This document shows positions 25,792 to 34,725 of a stretch of 64,000 nt of DNA, one piece after another. The translations under genes were made by a program, and so were the position numbers. The stretch's first letter is position 1. The number at the start of each line of letters is the position of its first letter. Source of the DNA: Allotamlana fucoidanivorans (GTDB lineage: Bacteria; Bacteroidota; Bacteroidia; Flavobacteriales; Flavobacteriaceae); the NCBI RefSeq assembly GCF_006265225.1, contig NZ_VDCS01000013.1, positions 1 to 64,000 of the forward strand. Direction: 5' to 3'. The notes under the pieces were generated by a model. It was not told where the DNA came from. It worked only from the letters and a program-made list of their open reading frames with translations, and ran no database searches.

Positions 25792-26806
25792 AATATTAGT
25801 TACAGGAGGTCTTGGGTTTATAGGATCTCATACAGTGGTAGAATTGCAAAATGAAGGTTACGAAGTTGTCATCATTGATGATTTATCAAACTCATCCATC
25901 AAAGTGTTAGATGGTATTGAAACGATTACAGGTAAAAGACCTCTTTTTGAACAAATAGACCTAAAAGAAAAAATTGATGTAGAAAACTTTTTTGTAAGAC
26001 ATGCCGATATAAAAGGGGTAATTCATTTTGCTGCAAGTAAGGCGGTAGGTGAGAGTGTAAAAGAGCCACTTTTATATTATGAAAATAATATAAGTACCTT
26101 AGTTTATATTCTTAAAGAACTTAAAAAATTACCATCAGCAGCTTTTATATTTAGTTCATCGTGTACGGTTTATGGTCAGGCTGATGAATTGCCAATTACT
26201 GAAAACGCTCCTGTAAAGAAAGCAGAGTCCCCTTATGGGAACACGAAACAAATAGGTGAGGAAATTATTCAAGATACTTGTAAAGTGGTTCCCACGTTAA
26301 AAGCAATTGCGCTTAGATATTTTAATCCTATTGGAGCCCACGAATCTGTGGAAATAGGAGAATTGCCTATTGGAGTGCCTCAAAACTTAGTGCCTTTTAT
26401 TACCCAAACGGCTATTGGATTACGTGAAGAATTATCTGTTTTTGGAGATGATTACCCAACACCAGATGGTACTTGTATTAGAGACTATATTCATGTGGTT
26501 GATTTAGCTAAAGCACATGTTGTGGCTTTAGGACGATTATTACAAAATAAAAACAAGGCCAATTACGAAACCTTTAATTTAGGAACGGGCAAAGGGAGTT
26601 CTGTACTTGAGGTTGTTCAAGCTTTTGAGCGTGTTTCTGGAAAGAAACTCAATTATAAAATTGTTGGTAGAAGAGAAGGGGATATTATTTCTGCGTATGC
26701 AGATACCAATAAGGCCAATGATGAATTGGGTTGGAAAACAGAATTATCACTTGATGAAGCTATGCTTTCAGCTTGGAAATGGGAACAAAAAGTTAGAGCT
26801 AAATAG
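25784..26806 (+). CDS. galE: UDP-glucose 4-epimerase GalE
   Basis: A 340-residue extended short-chain dehydrogenase interconverting UDP-glucose and UDP-galactose. NAD-binding motif GGLGFIGS (8-15), DDLSNSS, catalytic Ser near 124-126 (SSSCTVYG) and Y151-x-x-x-K155 (PYGNTK) are all present, with RYFNPIGAH and DGTCIRDYIHV-type substrate segments. It overlaps the upstream aminotransferase gene by 8 bases. Confidence 0.94.
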   Translation: MDKILVTGGLGFIGSHTVVELQNEGYEVVIIDDLSNSSIKVLDGIETITGKRPLFEQIDLKEKIDVENFFVRHADIKGVIHFAASKAVGESVKEPLLYYENNISTLVYILKELKKLPSAAFIFSSSCTVYGQADELPITENAPVKKAESPYGNTKQIGEEIIQDTCKVVPTLKAIALRYFNPIGAHESVEIGELPIGVPQNLVPFITQTAIGLREELSVFGDDYPTPDGTCIRDYIHVVDLAKAHVVALGRLLQNKNKANYETFNLGTGKGSSVLEVVQAFERVSGKKLNYKIVGRREGDIISAYADTNKANDELGWKTELSLDEAMLSAWKWEQKVRAK

Positions 26807-26825
26807 TATTTATAACATATATATG

Positions 26826-26859
26826 AAAAATAGGGAGCTACTTGTAGCTCCCTATTTTT
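26826..26859. terminator. Strong bidirectional terminator between galE and lspA
   Basis: A perfect 15-pair stem: AAAAATAGGGAGCTA (26826-26840), loop CTTG, then TAGCTCCCTATTTTT (26845-26859). A-rich and T-rich flanks let it work for galE (+) and lspA (-). Confidence 0.9.
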
Positions 26860-26863
26860 GTGT

Positions 26864-27376
26864 TTAATTTTCTGTTTTTTTCTTTTTGAAGCTGGTAAAT
26901 ACCAGAATAATCATGCCTGTAGTTACTGATAAATCAGCTAGGTTAAAAATACCTGTTTTAAATACACCACCTAAATCAATGAATAAAAAGTCGGTCACAG
27001 AGCCATAAGCAATGCGATCGTATACATTAGCAATACCTCCTCCTATAATGCTGGAAAAGGCAAACAAAGACCAGTTGTCTAGAGATTTATCTTTTAAAAT
27101 ATGTCTTAAAACTAAACCTAACACTAGAATAGGCAGGATAAGTAATAAAATAATTCTTAAAGTAGGGTTTAAATCACTACCCATACCGAGGAAAGCTCCA
27201 GTATTTTCAACATTCATTAGAATAAAGTAGTCTCCAATTACAGGTATTTGTTCTCCCGCATTTGTCTCTGTTCTGCCAACAATATTTGCTCTAACAATCA
27301 CTTTTGATATTTGATCAATAGCAATGGTTAAAATAACAACAGCATATATGTATATGGATCGTTTGGTAAACTTCAT
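26864..27376 (-). CDS. lspA: Lipoprotein signal peptidase LspA (signal peptidase II)
   Basis: A 170-residue inner-membrane aspartic protease that removes leaders from lipoproteins at the lipobox Cys. Four hydrophobic helices are visible. Catalytic Asp candidates D129 (YGSVTDF) and D148 (FNLADLSV) and the conserved GGxxNxxDR region (GGGIANVYDR) are present. Its ATG shares a base with the stop codon of fabD (TAATG), indicating translational coupling. Confidence 0.95.
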   Translation of the reverse strand: MKFTKRSIYIYAVVILTIAIDQISKVIVRANIVGRTETNAGEQIPVIGDYFILMNVENTGAFLGMGSDLNPTLRIILLLILPILVLGLVLRHILKDKSLDNWSLFAFSSIIGGGIANVYDRIAYGSVTDFLFIDLGGVFKTGIFNLADLSVTTGMIILVFTSFKKKKTEN

Positions 27377-28269
27377 TAGCTGTTTGCTTCAAAAGTTGCA
27401 GAAGCTGTTTCAGAAGCTCTGTTTATTTTTTTAACTAAGCCTTGTAGTACTTTACCTGGACCTACTTCAGTAAATAAGGTGGCTCCGTCAGCTACCATTT
27501 GTTGTACAGATTGAGTCCATTTTACTGGGGCAGTTAATTGCGAAATCAAGTTCGCTTTTATTGCAGATTCATCAATAACAGCACTAGCCGTTACATTTTG
27601 GTAAATAGGACAATTTGGTTTGCTGAATGTCGTGTTTTCAATAGCAGCTGCTAGCTCTTCGCGGGCAGGTTCCATTAAAGGGGAGTGGAAAGCTCCTCCA
27701 ACGGGTAATACTAATGCTCTTCTAGCGCCTTCTTCTTTGAGTGTTTCACAAGCTTTATTTATGGCTTCAATTTCTCCAGAAATAACTAACTGTCCTGGGC
27801 AATTGTAATTAGCCGCAACCACCACACCAGGGGTAGTGGCACATACTTTTTCAACAATATCATCATCCAGTCCAAGAACAGCAGCCATGGTACTTGGCTG
27901 TAACTCGCAAGCTTTTTGCATGGCTAAAGCGCGTTGAGATACAAGTTTTAAGCCGTCTTCAAAAGTTAAAGCACCATTTGCAACAAGCGCCGAAAATTCT
28001 CCTAATGAGTGCCCAGCTACCATGTCAGGTTTAAAACTAGCGCCTATAGTTTTTGCTAAAATTACAGAATGTAAAAAAATGGCTGGTTGTGTTACTTTGG
28101 TTTCTTTCAAGTCTTCAGCCGATCCTTCAAACATAATATCTGTGATAGTAAAGCCTAAAATAGAATTGGCTTTTTCAAATAATTCTTGTGCTAATGGCGA
28201 ATTTTCATAGAGGTCTAATCCCATTCCTGAAAATTGAGCACCTTGACCTGGAAAAATATATGCGTTCAT
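27376..28269 (-). CDS. fabD: Malonyl-CoA:ACP transacylase FabD
   Basis: A 297-residue enzyme that loads malonyl groups on acyl carrier protein in fatty-acid synthesis. Seen: FPGQGAQ at the start, the nucleophile motif GHS88LGEF, catalytic His in GGAFHSPLM, and the C-terminal EVGPGKVLQGLVKKI. Length is typical. It is directly coupled to lspA downstream. Confidence 0.96.
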   Translation of the reverse strand: MNAYIFPGQGAQFSGMGLDLYENSPLAQELFEKANSILGFTITDIMFEGSAEDLKETKVTQPAIFLHSVILAKTIGASFKPDMVAGHSLGEFSALVANGALTFEDGLKLVSQRALAMQKACELQPSTMAAVLGLDDDIVEKVCATTPGVVVAANYNCPGQLVISGEIEAINKACETLKEEGARRALVLPVGGAFHSPLMEPAREELAAAIENTTFSKPNCPIYQNVTASAVIDESAIKANLISQLTAPVKWTQSVQQMVADGATLFTEVGPGKVLQGLVKKINRASETASATFEANS

Positions 28270-28377
28270 TTTATTTCTTTTTTTAGAGCAGCAAAAATAG
28301 CTATTTTATAGGAATAATGTTTGATTTGACTTTATAAACCATAAAAACCAACGTTTACGCTTAAAACAGGATAGGTT

Positions 28378-29934
28378 TTACATGTCTGCAATTGCCGCCT
28401 CAGCACAGCGTTCTCCGTCCATGGCGGCCGATACAATACCTCCAGCATAACCACCACCTTCACCACAAGGGTATAAGTTTAAAATTTGAGGGTGCGCCAA
28501 TTTTTCGGTTCTGGGAATAGACACAGGTGATGAGGTTCTAGATTCAACACCAACAATATTGGCCTCAGAGGTATAATAGCCTGTCATTTTTTTTCCAAAA
28601 GCATCAAAACCTTTTTTCAACCTACTACCAATAAATTTTGGTAATAAAGAATGTAATGGTGCTGATTTTAATCCTGGTTGATAAGAGGTTGGGTTTAGGT
28701 CATTAGAAAACTTACCTTCAACAAAATCTGTAAGTCTTTGTGCAGGTGCGGTTTGACGTCTTCCTCCTGCGGTAAAAGCTAAGCGTTCTAAGTTTTTTTG
28801 ATATTCGAGACCTTTTAGCACACCAAACTTTTCATATTTAGGTAAATCAGAATCTACGTTAATTTCAACAACAATGCCTGAATTGGCATATAAATTATTG
28901 CGTTTTGAAGGCGACATACCATTTACAACAACCTCACCATTAGCCGTAGCCGCTGGAACTATGAATCCGCCAGGGCACATACAAAAGGAATAAACACCTC
29001 GGTTATTAACTTGCTGCACTAAACTGTAGGAAGCTGCAGGTAACATTTCATGTCTAGAACCAGAACAATGGTATTGAATGGAATCAATAATGTGCTGCGG
29101 ATGTTCAACACGAACACCCATGGCAAATGACTTTGCCTCAAGGGCAATTTCTTTCTCATGTAGTAAGTAAAAAATATCTCTTGCCGAATGGCCCGTAGCT
29201 AAAATGACTTTATGTACCGCTAGTTCTTCTCCATTTTGAAGTTGAATAGCCGAAATAGAGTTGTTTTTGATGATAAAATCGGTAACACGTGTTTCAAAAT
29301 GCACTTCACCACCATATTTTAATATAGTTTCTCTGATATTTTGAACTACTTTAGGTAATTTATTTGTGCCAATATGGGGGTGGGCATCTACCAAAATTTG
29401 ATCCGTGGCTCCATGGTACACAAGATTTTCAAAAATACGTCGTACATCACCACGCTTTAAACTTCTTGTGTATAATTTACCATCACTGTAAGTTCCCGCT
29501 CCGCCTTCGCCAAAGCAATAATTTGAATCTTCATTAACAAAATGGTTCTGGTTTATGGCGCGTAAATCACGTCTTCTATCTTTTACATTTTTACCGCGCT
29601 CTAAAACAATAGGTTTAAATCCTAGTTCAATACAACGCAAGGCGGCATACATGCCGGCAGGACCAAAGCCAATGATATGAATAGGTTTTGCTTTGGAGAC
29701 ATCTTTGTAGTCAAATTGATATTCCGAAGAACTTGGTTTGGGTTCATTTATAAAAACAGCAACTTTGTAATTAAAGATGATTTTGGGTTTTCGGGCATCA
29801 ATTGACTTTCTCAAGATTTTTATACCCTGAATTTCGCTTCTGTCAATGTCTAATTTTAAAGACGATTTTAAAAGTAGAATATCACTCTGTTCTGCTTCTT
29901 TAAGTGATACACGAAGTTGAATCTCTTTTACCAT
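28378..29934 (-). CDS. FAD-dependent dehydrogenase of the COG2509 type
   Basis: A 518-residue flavoprotein. After an N-terminal 80-residue domain comes the dinucleotide motif GFGPAGMYAALRCIELG (about 88-104) with VLERGK, then CFGEGGAGTYSDGKLYT, ILATGHSARDIF and the C-terminal GEGGGYAGGIVSAAMDG, all typical of uncharacterised FAD-dependent dehydrogenases found across bacteria. The substrate is unknown. It stands alone, divergent from the DUF6268-like gene. Confidence 0.88.
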   Translation of the reverse strand: MVKEIQLRVSLKEAEQSDILLLKSSLKLDIDRSEIQGIKILRKSIDARKPKIIFNYKVAVFINEPKPSSSEYQFDYKDVSKAKPIHIIGFGPAGMYAALRCIELGFKPIVLERGKNVKDRRRDLRAINQNHFVNEDSNYCFGEGGAGTYSDGKLYTRSLKRGDVRRIFENLVYHGATDQILVDAHPHIGTNKLPKVVQNIRETILKYGGEVHFETRVTDFIIKNNSISAIQLQNGEELAVHKVILATGHSARDIFYLLHEKEIALEAKSFAMGVRVEHPQHIIDSIQYHCSGSRHEMLPAASYSLVQQVNNRGVYSFCMCPGGFIVPAATANGEVVVNGMSPSKRNNLYANSGIVVEINVDSDLPKYEKFGVLKGLEYQKNLERLAFTAGGRRQTAPAQRLTDFVEGKFSNDLNPTSYQPGLKSAPLHSLLPKFIGSRLKKGFDAFGKKMTGYYTSEANIVGVESRTSSPVSIPRTEKLAHPQILNLYPCGEGGGYAGGIVSAAMDGERCAEAAIADM

Positions 29935-30066
29935 GTGGCAAAGCTAAGGAAATTTGTAATATGGGATACCAAAACGAATGGTCCTGAATGAAAATAGATA
30001 TACCACTTTGGGTTCTTTGTTTTTTTTATGCCGATTTGTATTGAATAAATCTGTAACTTACTTGAT

Positions 30067-30984
30067 ATGAGTCGTTGTGTTAAAATATGTGTATTCCTTT
30101 TTATTTGGTCTCCCTATTTGTGTATTGCGCAGCAATATGTTGATGTATTAAAAATAGATTATAGCAGAAGTTTTAAAAACAATTTTGAAGATTTTGACCA
30201 AAGTACCCATGTAACTTCTTTTAATGCTAATCTCACCTTGCCCATAGTATTAAATAAAAATTATGCCCTAATAACAGGCGCTATTTTTAATCAAAATAGG
30301 GTGCAATTATTTCCTTCAATAGGAGGGGAGTCTACACCATTTACTAATTTGTATAGTACAACACTCAAGTTGGGTGTCAATGTGACGTTGTCTGATTTTT
30401 GGGAGATGGCTTTAGTTTTTTTACCTAAAGTAGCTTCAGATTATCATAATATATCCAGTAATGATATGTTTTTGGGTGGCTATTGCGTTTTTACCTATCA
30501 AAAGCATAAGAATATATCATACAGATTTGGATTGTATAGTTCATCGGAAGCTTTTGGGTTTTATACAACACCTATTTTAGGGTGGTATGCTTTGAGTAAA
30601 AATAAAAGGTTTGAGATGGATATGTATTTGCCTATTTCAGCTGATATCAATTACGCACTGGGTAAGTTTGCTTTAGGATTTAGTTATTTTGGTATTGGAC
30701 GAAGTTTTAATCTTGAGAAGGATAAAGTCAATCAATATGTGCAATTAAATTCTCTTGAATTTGCAGGCTATGGACAGTTGAATAGATTATTTAGAAATAC
30801 GTTAATGCGACTAAAATTAGGGTATGCCAGTGATAACTATGAAGTTTATAGCTATGGTAGTAAAATTGATTTTGGTTTAATAGATTTTAATTTTGGAGAC
30901 CAGCGCCGTCAACTAAACTCAAAAATAAATGGCAGTATGTTTGCTAAACTTGAATTGGTTTATAGGATTAAATTTAAGGAGTAA
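30067..30984 (+). CDS. Outer-membrane protein resembling DUF6268
   Basis: A 305-residue protein with a signal peptide (to about LCIAQQ). The rest is a run of amphipathic strands (FNANLTLPIVLNKNYALITG; YGQLNRLFRNTLMRLKLGYA) ending KINGSMFAKLELVYRIKF, which suggests an outer-membrane barrel. The opening VDVLKIDYSRSFKNNFEDFD resembles DUF6268 proteins of Flavobacteriia, an assignment from memory of the family pattern. No function can be given. Confidence 0.65.
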   Translation: MSRCVKICVFLFIWSPYLCIAQQYVDVLKIDYSRSFKNNFEDFDQSTHVTSFNANLTLPIVLNKNYALITGAIFNQNRVQLFPSIGGESTPFTNLYSTTLKLGVNVTLSDFWEMALVFLPKVASDYHNISSNDMFLGGYCVFTYQKHKNISYRFGLYSSSEAFGFYTTPILGWYALSKNKRFEMDMYLPISADINYALGKFALGFSYFGIGRSFNLEKDKVNQYVQLNSLEFAGYGQLNRLFRNTLMRLKLGYASDNYEVYSYGSKIDFGLIDFNFGDQRRQLNSKINGSMFAKLELVYRIKFKE

Positions 30985-31002
30985 ATAGGTCTAGTAACAG
31001 GT

Positions 31003-31602
31003 CTATTTAGAATTTGGTTGACGTTGGGTTATTTTATAAATCTTAATAACAGGGTCAAACGTGTCAATCTTTTGATATTTTATGTTTTCAATAGGATGTA
31101 AGAGTCCTTCTGTAAATCCATTCTCCATAAAGTTGCAAAAATGAGAATAGTGACTTGTAAATCTTTGATCAAACCAAAGAAAGGTTTTTTGTTTTAGGTT
31201 TTCAGGTTTGCTAAACCCACAAATAATTGTTGTTTTTGATGTAGCTATCATTTTTTTAAGCAAAACAATGGCTTCTTTTCTAGGAAGTATATGAAAAACA
31301 AGACAGGCTATTGTATAGTCTGTCTTAGAATTTAAACATGCGTTTTGTAATATGTCAAATGCTCTAAATTCCAGGTTTTTAATCTGCTTTTTTTTAATTT
31401 GATTCGAGGCGTATTTTATGAGTTGTTCAGATTTGTCAATACCAATTCCAGCCTTTATTTTGTTTGAAAGTTTAAAAAGTAAATCTCCGTTTCCGCACCC
31501 AAGCTCTACAACTGTTGTATTGGGTTCAATAAGTTCTAAAATTTGTAAACGAACGGGATGTAAATATTTATCGACAGTATGGGCTTTAATTAGTCCTTGC
31601 AT
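31003..31602 (-). CDS. Class I SAM-dependent methyltransferase
   Basis: A 199-residue Rossmann-fold methyltransferase. The S-adenosylmethionine motif I VVELGCGNGDLL (about 31-42), the acidic end of strand 2 (GIGIDKS) and motif around FRAFDIL are visible, and TIACLVFHILPRKEAI is the usual post-motif segment. The acceptor substrate cannot be predicted. The kelch lipoprotein gene ends 29 bases upstream on the same strand, so it may share that transcript. Confidence 0.85.
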   Translation of the reverse strand: MQGLIKAHTVDKYLHPVRLQILELIEPNTTVVELGCGNGDLLFKLSNKIKAGIGIDKSEQLIKYASNQIKKKQIKNLEFRAFDILQNACLNSKTDYTIACLVFHILPRKEAIVLLKKMIATSKTTIICGFSKPENLKQKTFLWFDQRFTSHYSHFCNFMENGFTEGLLHPIENIKYQKIDTFDPVIKIYKITQRQPNSK

Positions 31603-31631
31603 TCAATCAATTATAATGTAAGGTTAAGTAA

Positions 31632-32975
31632 TTATTCACAAACTATTTTAATCTCAGATTCTGAAATACCGTTATACATAATTTTTAATTTTGAAGTGAC
31701 TCCAAAAGAATGACCTGTATTTGCTACTTCAATTTTAATGCTTGCCTCAGCATCAACTAAAGTAAAATCATGCAGACTAAGCAATTTAAAATGCTTTCTA
31801 TGTTCTCCAGTAATGCTGACACTAGTGATAAAAGAAGCGCTGTTGCCCCCTGTATTTTTTATGGTTATAGTCTTTGAAGCGTTCCTTGGGATTGAAATAG
31901 ATTTTGGCGCTTCAATATGAGAAGCTGTAATAGGAGATCCTTCTGCCGAATCTTCATGATACACTTCCATGTTATGTTGTCTTCCGCCGCCTCTATTAGG
32001 GGAGCCAGCGGCAATATATATGCCTTTACCAGATTGAATAGCTTGTGTGCCATGCCTAGCATAGTGCATGGCAGGTTTTTTAGTCCATTTTTTTGTTTTA
32101 GGATTGTATGCTTCTACAATGTTGTAGGCAGGCCCTTTTGCTTCACCTTCTCCACCCATAACGAATAATTCATTTTGAAAAACGGCAACGCCAGGCGCTG
32201 CTCTTGGTGTTGGCAAGGGGTGTTGTAAGGTAGACCACTGTTTCGTGTCAAAATTATAAGTATCAACAACTTTTATTAAAGGGGCAAAAACACCACCTTC
32301 ACCACCAGAATGTCTGCCCGCAACAGCATAAAGGGTGTTGTCAATAATGGCAGCACTAAAATGATCTCGAGCCTGAGACGCATCTTCCAAAATTTTCCAG
32401 GTGTTCTTTGCAGGGTCATATTCATCAAACCAATTTACATAACCGCCATCATGCCCTATGGTATTACCACCAATTAAGTAAAATTTATTGTTGTAAACAG
32501 CCAGACCAGCGCCACCACGACGTCGGTTTTTAGGTATTTTAGGGCCTGGAATCCATGTGTCTGTCACAGGATGGTATAACCACACATGATCTTCGGGTAA
32601 TTCCCTTGGAAAATTATTGGTTTTAAATGCTCCAATGACCCAAACAAAGCCTTTGTAAAAGGTGGCTTGAAAGTGGTTAAACTCTTTTGGTGCTTGATTT
32701 CTTGCAGCACGCCAAGTATTTTCGTTAAAATTGTATATATCTAGTTTTTTAGCGGATTCTCTGCCACCAAACATAATGAATTCATTTCCAGCTTGTACAA
32801 AAGAACATTCATGTCTGGCTGTATAGTTTTCGTCTTCATTGAGATCTATCCACTGTGCATGACCATCTGTACATTGTTGCGATTTGCAGGAAGGCAGTGT
32901 AGCCAATACAACAGAAATCCATATGATAACCTGAAAGTTGACTTTATGTATGGTGTTTTTACAATTTCCTTTCAT
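31632..32975 (-). CDS. Kelch-repeat lipoprotein with a C-terminal beta-sandwich domain
   Basis: A 447-residue protein. The leader ends in lipobox TLPSC (Cys about 30). Residues about 45-335 contain about six kelch repeats with the paired-Gly and Tyr/Trp pattern (FIMFGGRESAKKLDIYNF; FYLIGGNTIGHDGGYV; LFVMGGEGEAKGPAYNIV), forming a beta-propeller. Residues about 355-447 form a DUF1573/ASPM-like immunoglobulin-type domain (ISIPRNASKTITIKNTGGNS). It is likely a cell-surface binding protein. Its start overlaps the DHFR 3' end by 17 bases, showing co-transcription with folate genes by position only. Confidence 0.85.
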   Translation of the reverse strand: MKGNCKNTIHKVNFQVIIWISVVLATLPSCKSQQCTDGHAQWIDLNEDENYTARHECSFVQAGNEFIMFGGRESAKKLDIYNFNENTWRAARNQAPKEFNHFQATFYKGFVWVIGAFKTNNFPRELPEDHVWLYHPVTDTWIPGPKIPKNRRRGGAGLAVYNNKFYLIGGNTIGHDGGYVNWFDEYDPAKNTWKILEDASQARDHFSAAIIDNTLYAVAGRHSGGEGGVFAPLIKVVDTYNFDTKQWSTLQHPLPTPRAAPGVAVFQNELFVMGGEGEAKGPAYNIVEAYNPKTKKWTKKPAMHYARHGTQAIQSGKGIYIAAGSPNRGGGRQHNMEVYHEDSAEGSPITASHIEAPKSISIPRNASKTITIKNTGGNSASFITSVSITGEHRKHFKLLSLHDFTLVDAEASIKIEVANTGHSFGVTSKLKIMYNGISESEIKIVCE

Positions 32976-33879
32976 AAGTTATAAATGAAAACTCAAAATC
33001 ATGATTATCATCTTTTTGATGGAAGGTGTTTTGCGTTTCTTTCCAAATACTATGGTCTATCTCAGGGAAAAAGGTATCGGCTTCAAAGTCATGATGCACT
33101 CTAGTTAATTCAATTTTATCAGCTAGGTTTAGTGCTTGCTCATAAATTTGTCCGCCACCAATTATAAAAGGTTGTACATCATTTCGGCTAGCATCAATGG
33201 CATCTTCTAAATTATTAACTACAATAACACCATCGGGAACTTTATAATCTGCTTGTCTTGTTATAACAACGTGTGTTCTATTAGGAAGTGGCTTAGGAAA
33301 ACTTTCAAAAGTTTTTCTGCCCATAATTATATGATGCGCATTGGTTAGGGCTTTAAATCGTTTTAAATCATCACTTAAATGCCAGATAAGCTGGTTGCCT
33401 TTGCCTATGGCATTGTTTTCTGCGGCAGCAACAATAATGGTTAATTCGGATTTTTTCTTAGTTGGTTTAGGTTGGATTTCTGCTAAGTCTTCACGCTCTA
33501 GTTTTAGGGTTTCTTCTTGAACTAAATTCGCTTTAAGCTTTTCAATGCGTTCTTGTTGTTTGCTAACTAGTTTTTCAAGTTGTTTTTGTTCCCATGCTTT
33601 TCCCATAAATTTATGCGTGACAAAAACGTTGAAAACATGATAGATTAACAAGAAGAACCAAATTATAATAGCAAATACAAACCACTCTTTACCAAAAAAT
33701 GTGATGTCTTTACCAATGCCCAAAAAGGTGTTGGCTATAATTAGGAATACACTTCCAATTAAAAAAAGAACAAAATGGAGGTATAATCTTTTTTTTTGTT
33801 TTACGCGTCGTTGTGCATTTTCAAGAATTTCTAACTGATCTTTATCTATTTGAGGGGTGTGTTTTCTTTTTCCGAACAT
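32959..33879 (-). CDS. folA: Dihydrofolate reductase fused to an N-terminal 2TM domain
   Basis: A 306-residue protein; the ATG at 33879 is taken over a TTG two codons earlier. Residues about 11-98 carry the 2TM domain: two membrane helices (about 34-52 and 66-86). A coiled-coil linker (about 98-140) leads to a complete DHFR (145-306): AAAENNAIGKGNQLIWHLSDD, catalytic Asp171, IIMGRKTFESF, PFIIGGGQIYEQAL. It makes tetrahydrofolate, needed by the thymidylate synthase encoded nearby. The fusion would tether the enzyme to the inner membrane. Confidence 0.93.
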   Translation of the reverse strand: MFGKRKHTPQIDKDQLEILENAQRRVKQKKRLYLHFVLFLIGSVFLIIANTFLGIGKDITFFGKEWFVFAIIIWFFLLIYHVFNVFVTHKFMGKAWEQKQLEKLVSKQQERIEKLKANLVQEETLKLEREDLAEIQPKPTKKKSELTIIVAAAENNAIGKGNQLIWHLSDDLKRFKALTNAHHIIMGRKTFESFPKPLPNRTHVVITRQADYKVPDGVIVVNNLEDAIDASRNDVQPFIIGGGQIYEQALNLADKIELTRVHHDFEADTFFPEIDHSIWKETQNTFHQKDDNHDFEFSFITYERKL

Positions 33880-33959
33880 AGCCAATTTATAAAGACTGTA
33901 AAGTTAAATTTTTTTATTGACTTGATAGCATTTGATAAAATAGTTGAGAAAATGGGATT

Positions 33960-33977
33960 TTCGAAATCGATTTCGAA
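33960..33977. promoter_or_regulatory. 18-bp perfect palindrome upstream of the DHFR gene
   Basis: Half-site TTCGAAATC (33960-33968) is followed directly by its exact reverse complement, centred on CG. It lies 81 bases upstream of the DHFR start and about 205 bases before the divergent CBM48-like gene. The form suggests a site for a dimeric regulator such as a LacI-type protein, but no regulator gene is adjacent. The rest of the 303-base gap (33880-34182) is AT-rich and holds no gene. Confidence 0.5.
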
Positions 33978-34143
33978 TAAAACCTGCTGAAAATCAGTTT
34001 AAAACCCTTTGAATTTTATTGCTAATCTAATAAATTTTAAGCTGTTTTTTTTTAGTACTATAATTTTTTTTAATCTGAAGTTAACAAATTGATAATTCTT
34101 TAATTGAAAGCCACTTATAGCCTTTTGGGTTAAAAAATGTTTA

Positions 34144-34151
34144 TAAATTTG
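34144..34151 (+). promoter_or_regulatory. -7 promoter box for the CBM48-like gene
   Basis: TATAAATTTG contains TAAATTTG, an exact TAnnTTTG match, 32 bases before the ATG. The closest TTG (34125-34127) is 16 bases upstream, shorter than usual. Confidence 0.5.
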
Positions 34152-34182
34152 CACATAGAACAACACATTAAATTTAGAAATT

Positions 34183-34479
34183 ATGGCGATTAAAAAACAA
34201 TATTTAAAGTCGAAACCTGTTTGTAAAGTAACTTTTGCGTTACCTGCTGAAGATGCAAAAAAAGTATCTGTGGTAGGGTCTTTCAATGACTGGAATGAAA
34301 AAAAGGCAGTTTTGAAGAAGTTAAAGAACGGAACGTTTAAAGGGACTATTGATTTAGAAACTGGCGCTTCTTACGAATTTAAATATTTAGTTGACGGTGT
34401 TTATGTAAACGATGATGCTGCTGATGCTTATGCTTGGAATGAATTTGCAGGCGCAGAAAACAGCGTTATAAATTTATAA
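34183..34479 (+). CDS. Isoamylase early-set (CBM48/AMPK1-type) domain protein
   Basis: A 98-residue protein that is essentially one glycogen-binding-type beta-sandwich: CKVTFALPAEDAKKVSVVGS, FNDWNEKKAVL, then SYEFKYLVDGVYVNDDAADA. The VxGxFNDWN and YEFKYxVDG motifs are the family hallmarks. There is no signal peptide or catalytic domain, so it may bind a cytoplasmic alpha-glucan or a partner protein. It stands alone between the folate genes with its own promoter box. Confidence 0.85.
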   Translation: MAIKKQYLKSKPVCKVTFALPAEDAKKVSVVGSFNDWNEKKAVLKKLKNGTFKGTIDLETGASYEFKYLVDGVYVNDDAADAYAWNEFAGAENSVINL

Positions 34480-34584
34480 TATATCTCGATCATATATAAA
34501 ATGAAGTAAAAGGACGTTTTCTGCTAGGAAACAAATTTCTTTTACTTCATTTATATGAAATTTGAAAAATAGACGAGATATATT
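34478..34584. repeat. Large nested inverted repeat after the CBM48-like gene
   Basis: Outer arms of 11 bp (34478-34488 and 34574-34584, AATATATCTCG and its complement) enclose an inner stem of 14 bp (34499-34512 AAATGAAGTAAAAG with 34539-34552), whose loop carries a small GTTTTC/GGAAAC stem. It could be a terminator, a non-coding RNA or a palindromic repeat element. The remaining bases to 34725 are gene-free. Confidence 0.55.
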
Positions 34585-34725
34585 GTGTAGCTCGTTTCTT
34601 CTCTTGGGCTTCTATGTGAAAGTAGAAATATTGGCTCACAAGAAGTTATTTGGCTTTATGTATGTGTGCAACCTTATGGTGTTGTAGACTAAGATTAAAA
34701 GACAACAACGTTTTTTAGCTAGGTA

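Noticed and set aside
30982-31010. Repeat AGGTCTA near the convergent ends at 30984/31003 as a terminator
   Set aside because: The word is a direct repeat with only a short AAATAG/CTATTT stem; too weak to call.
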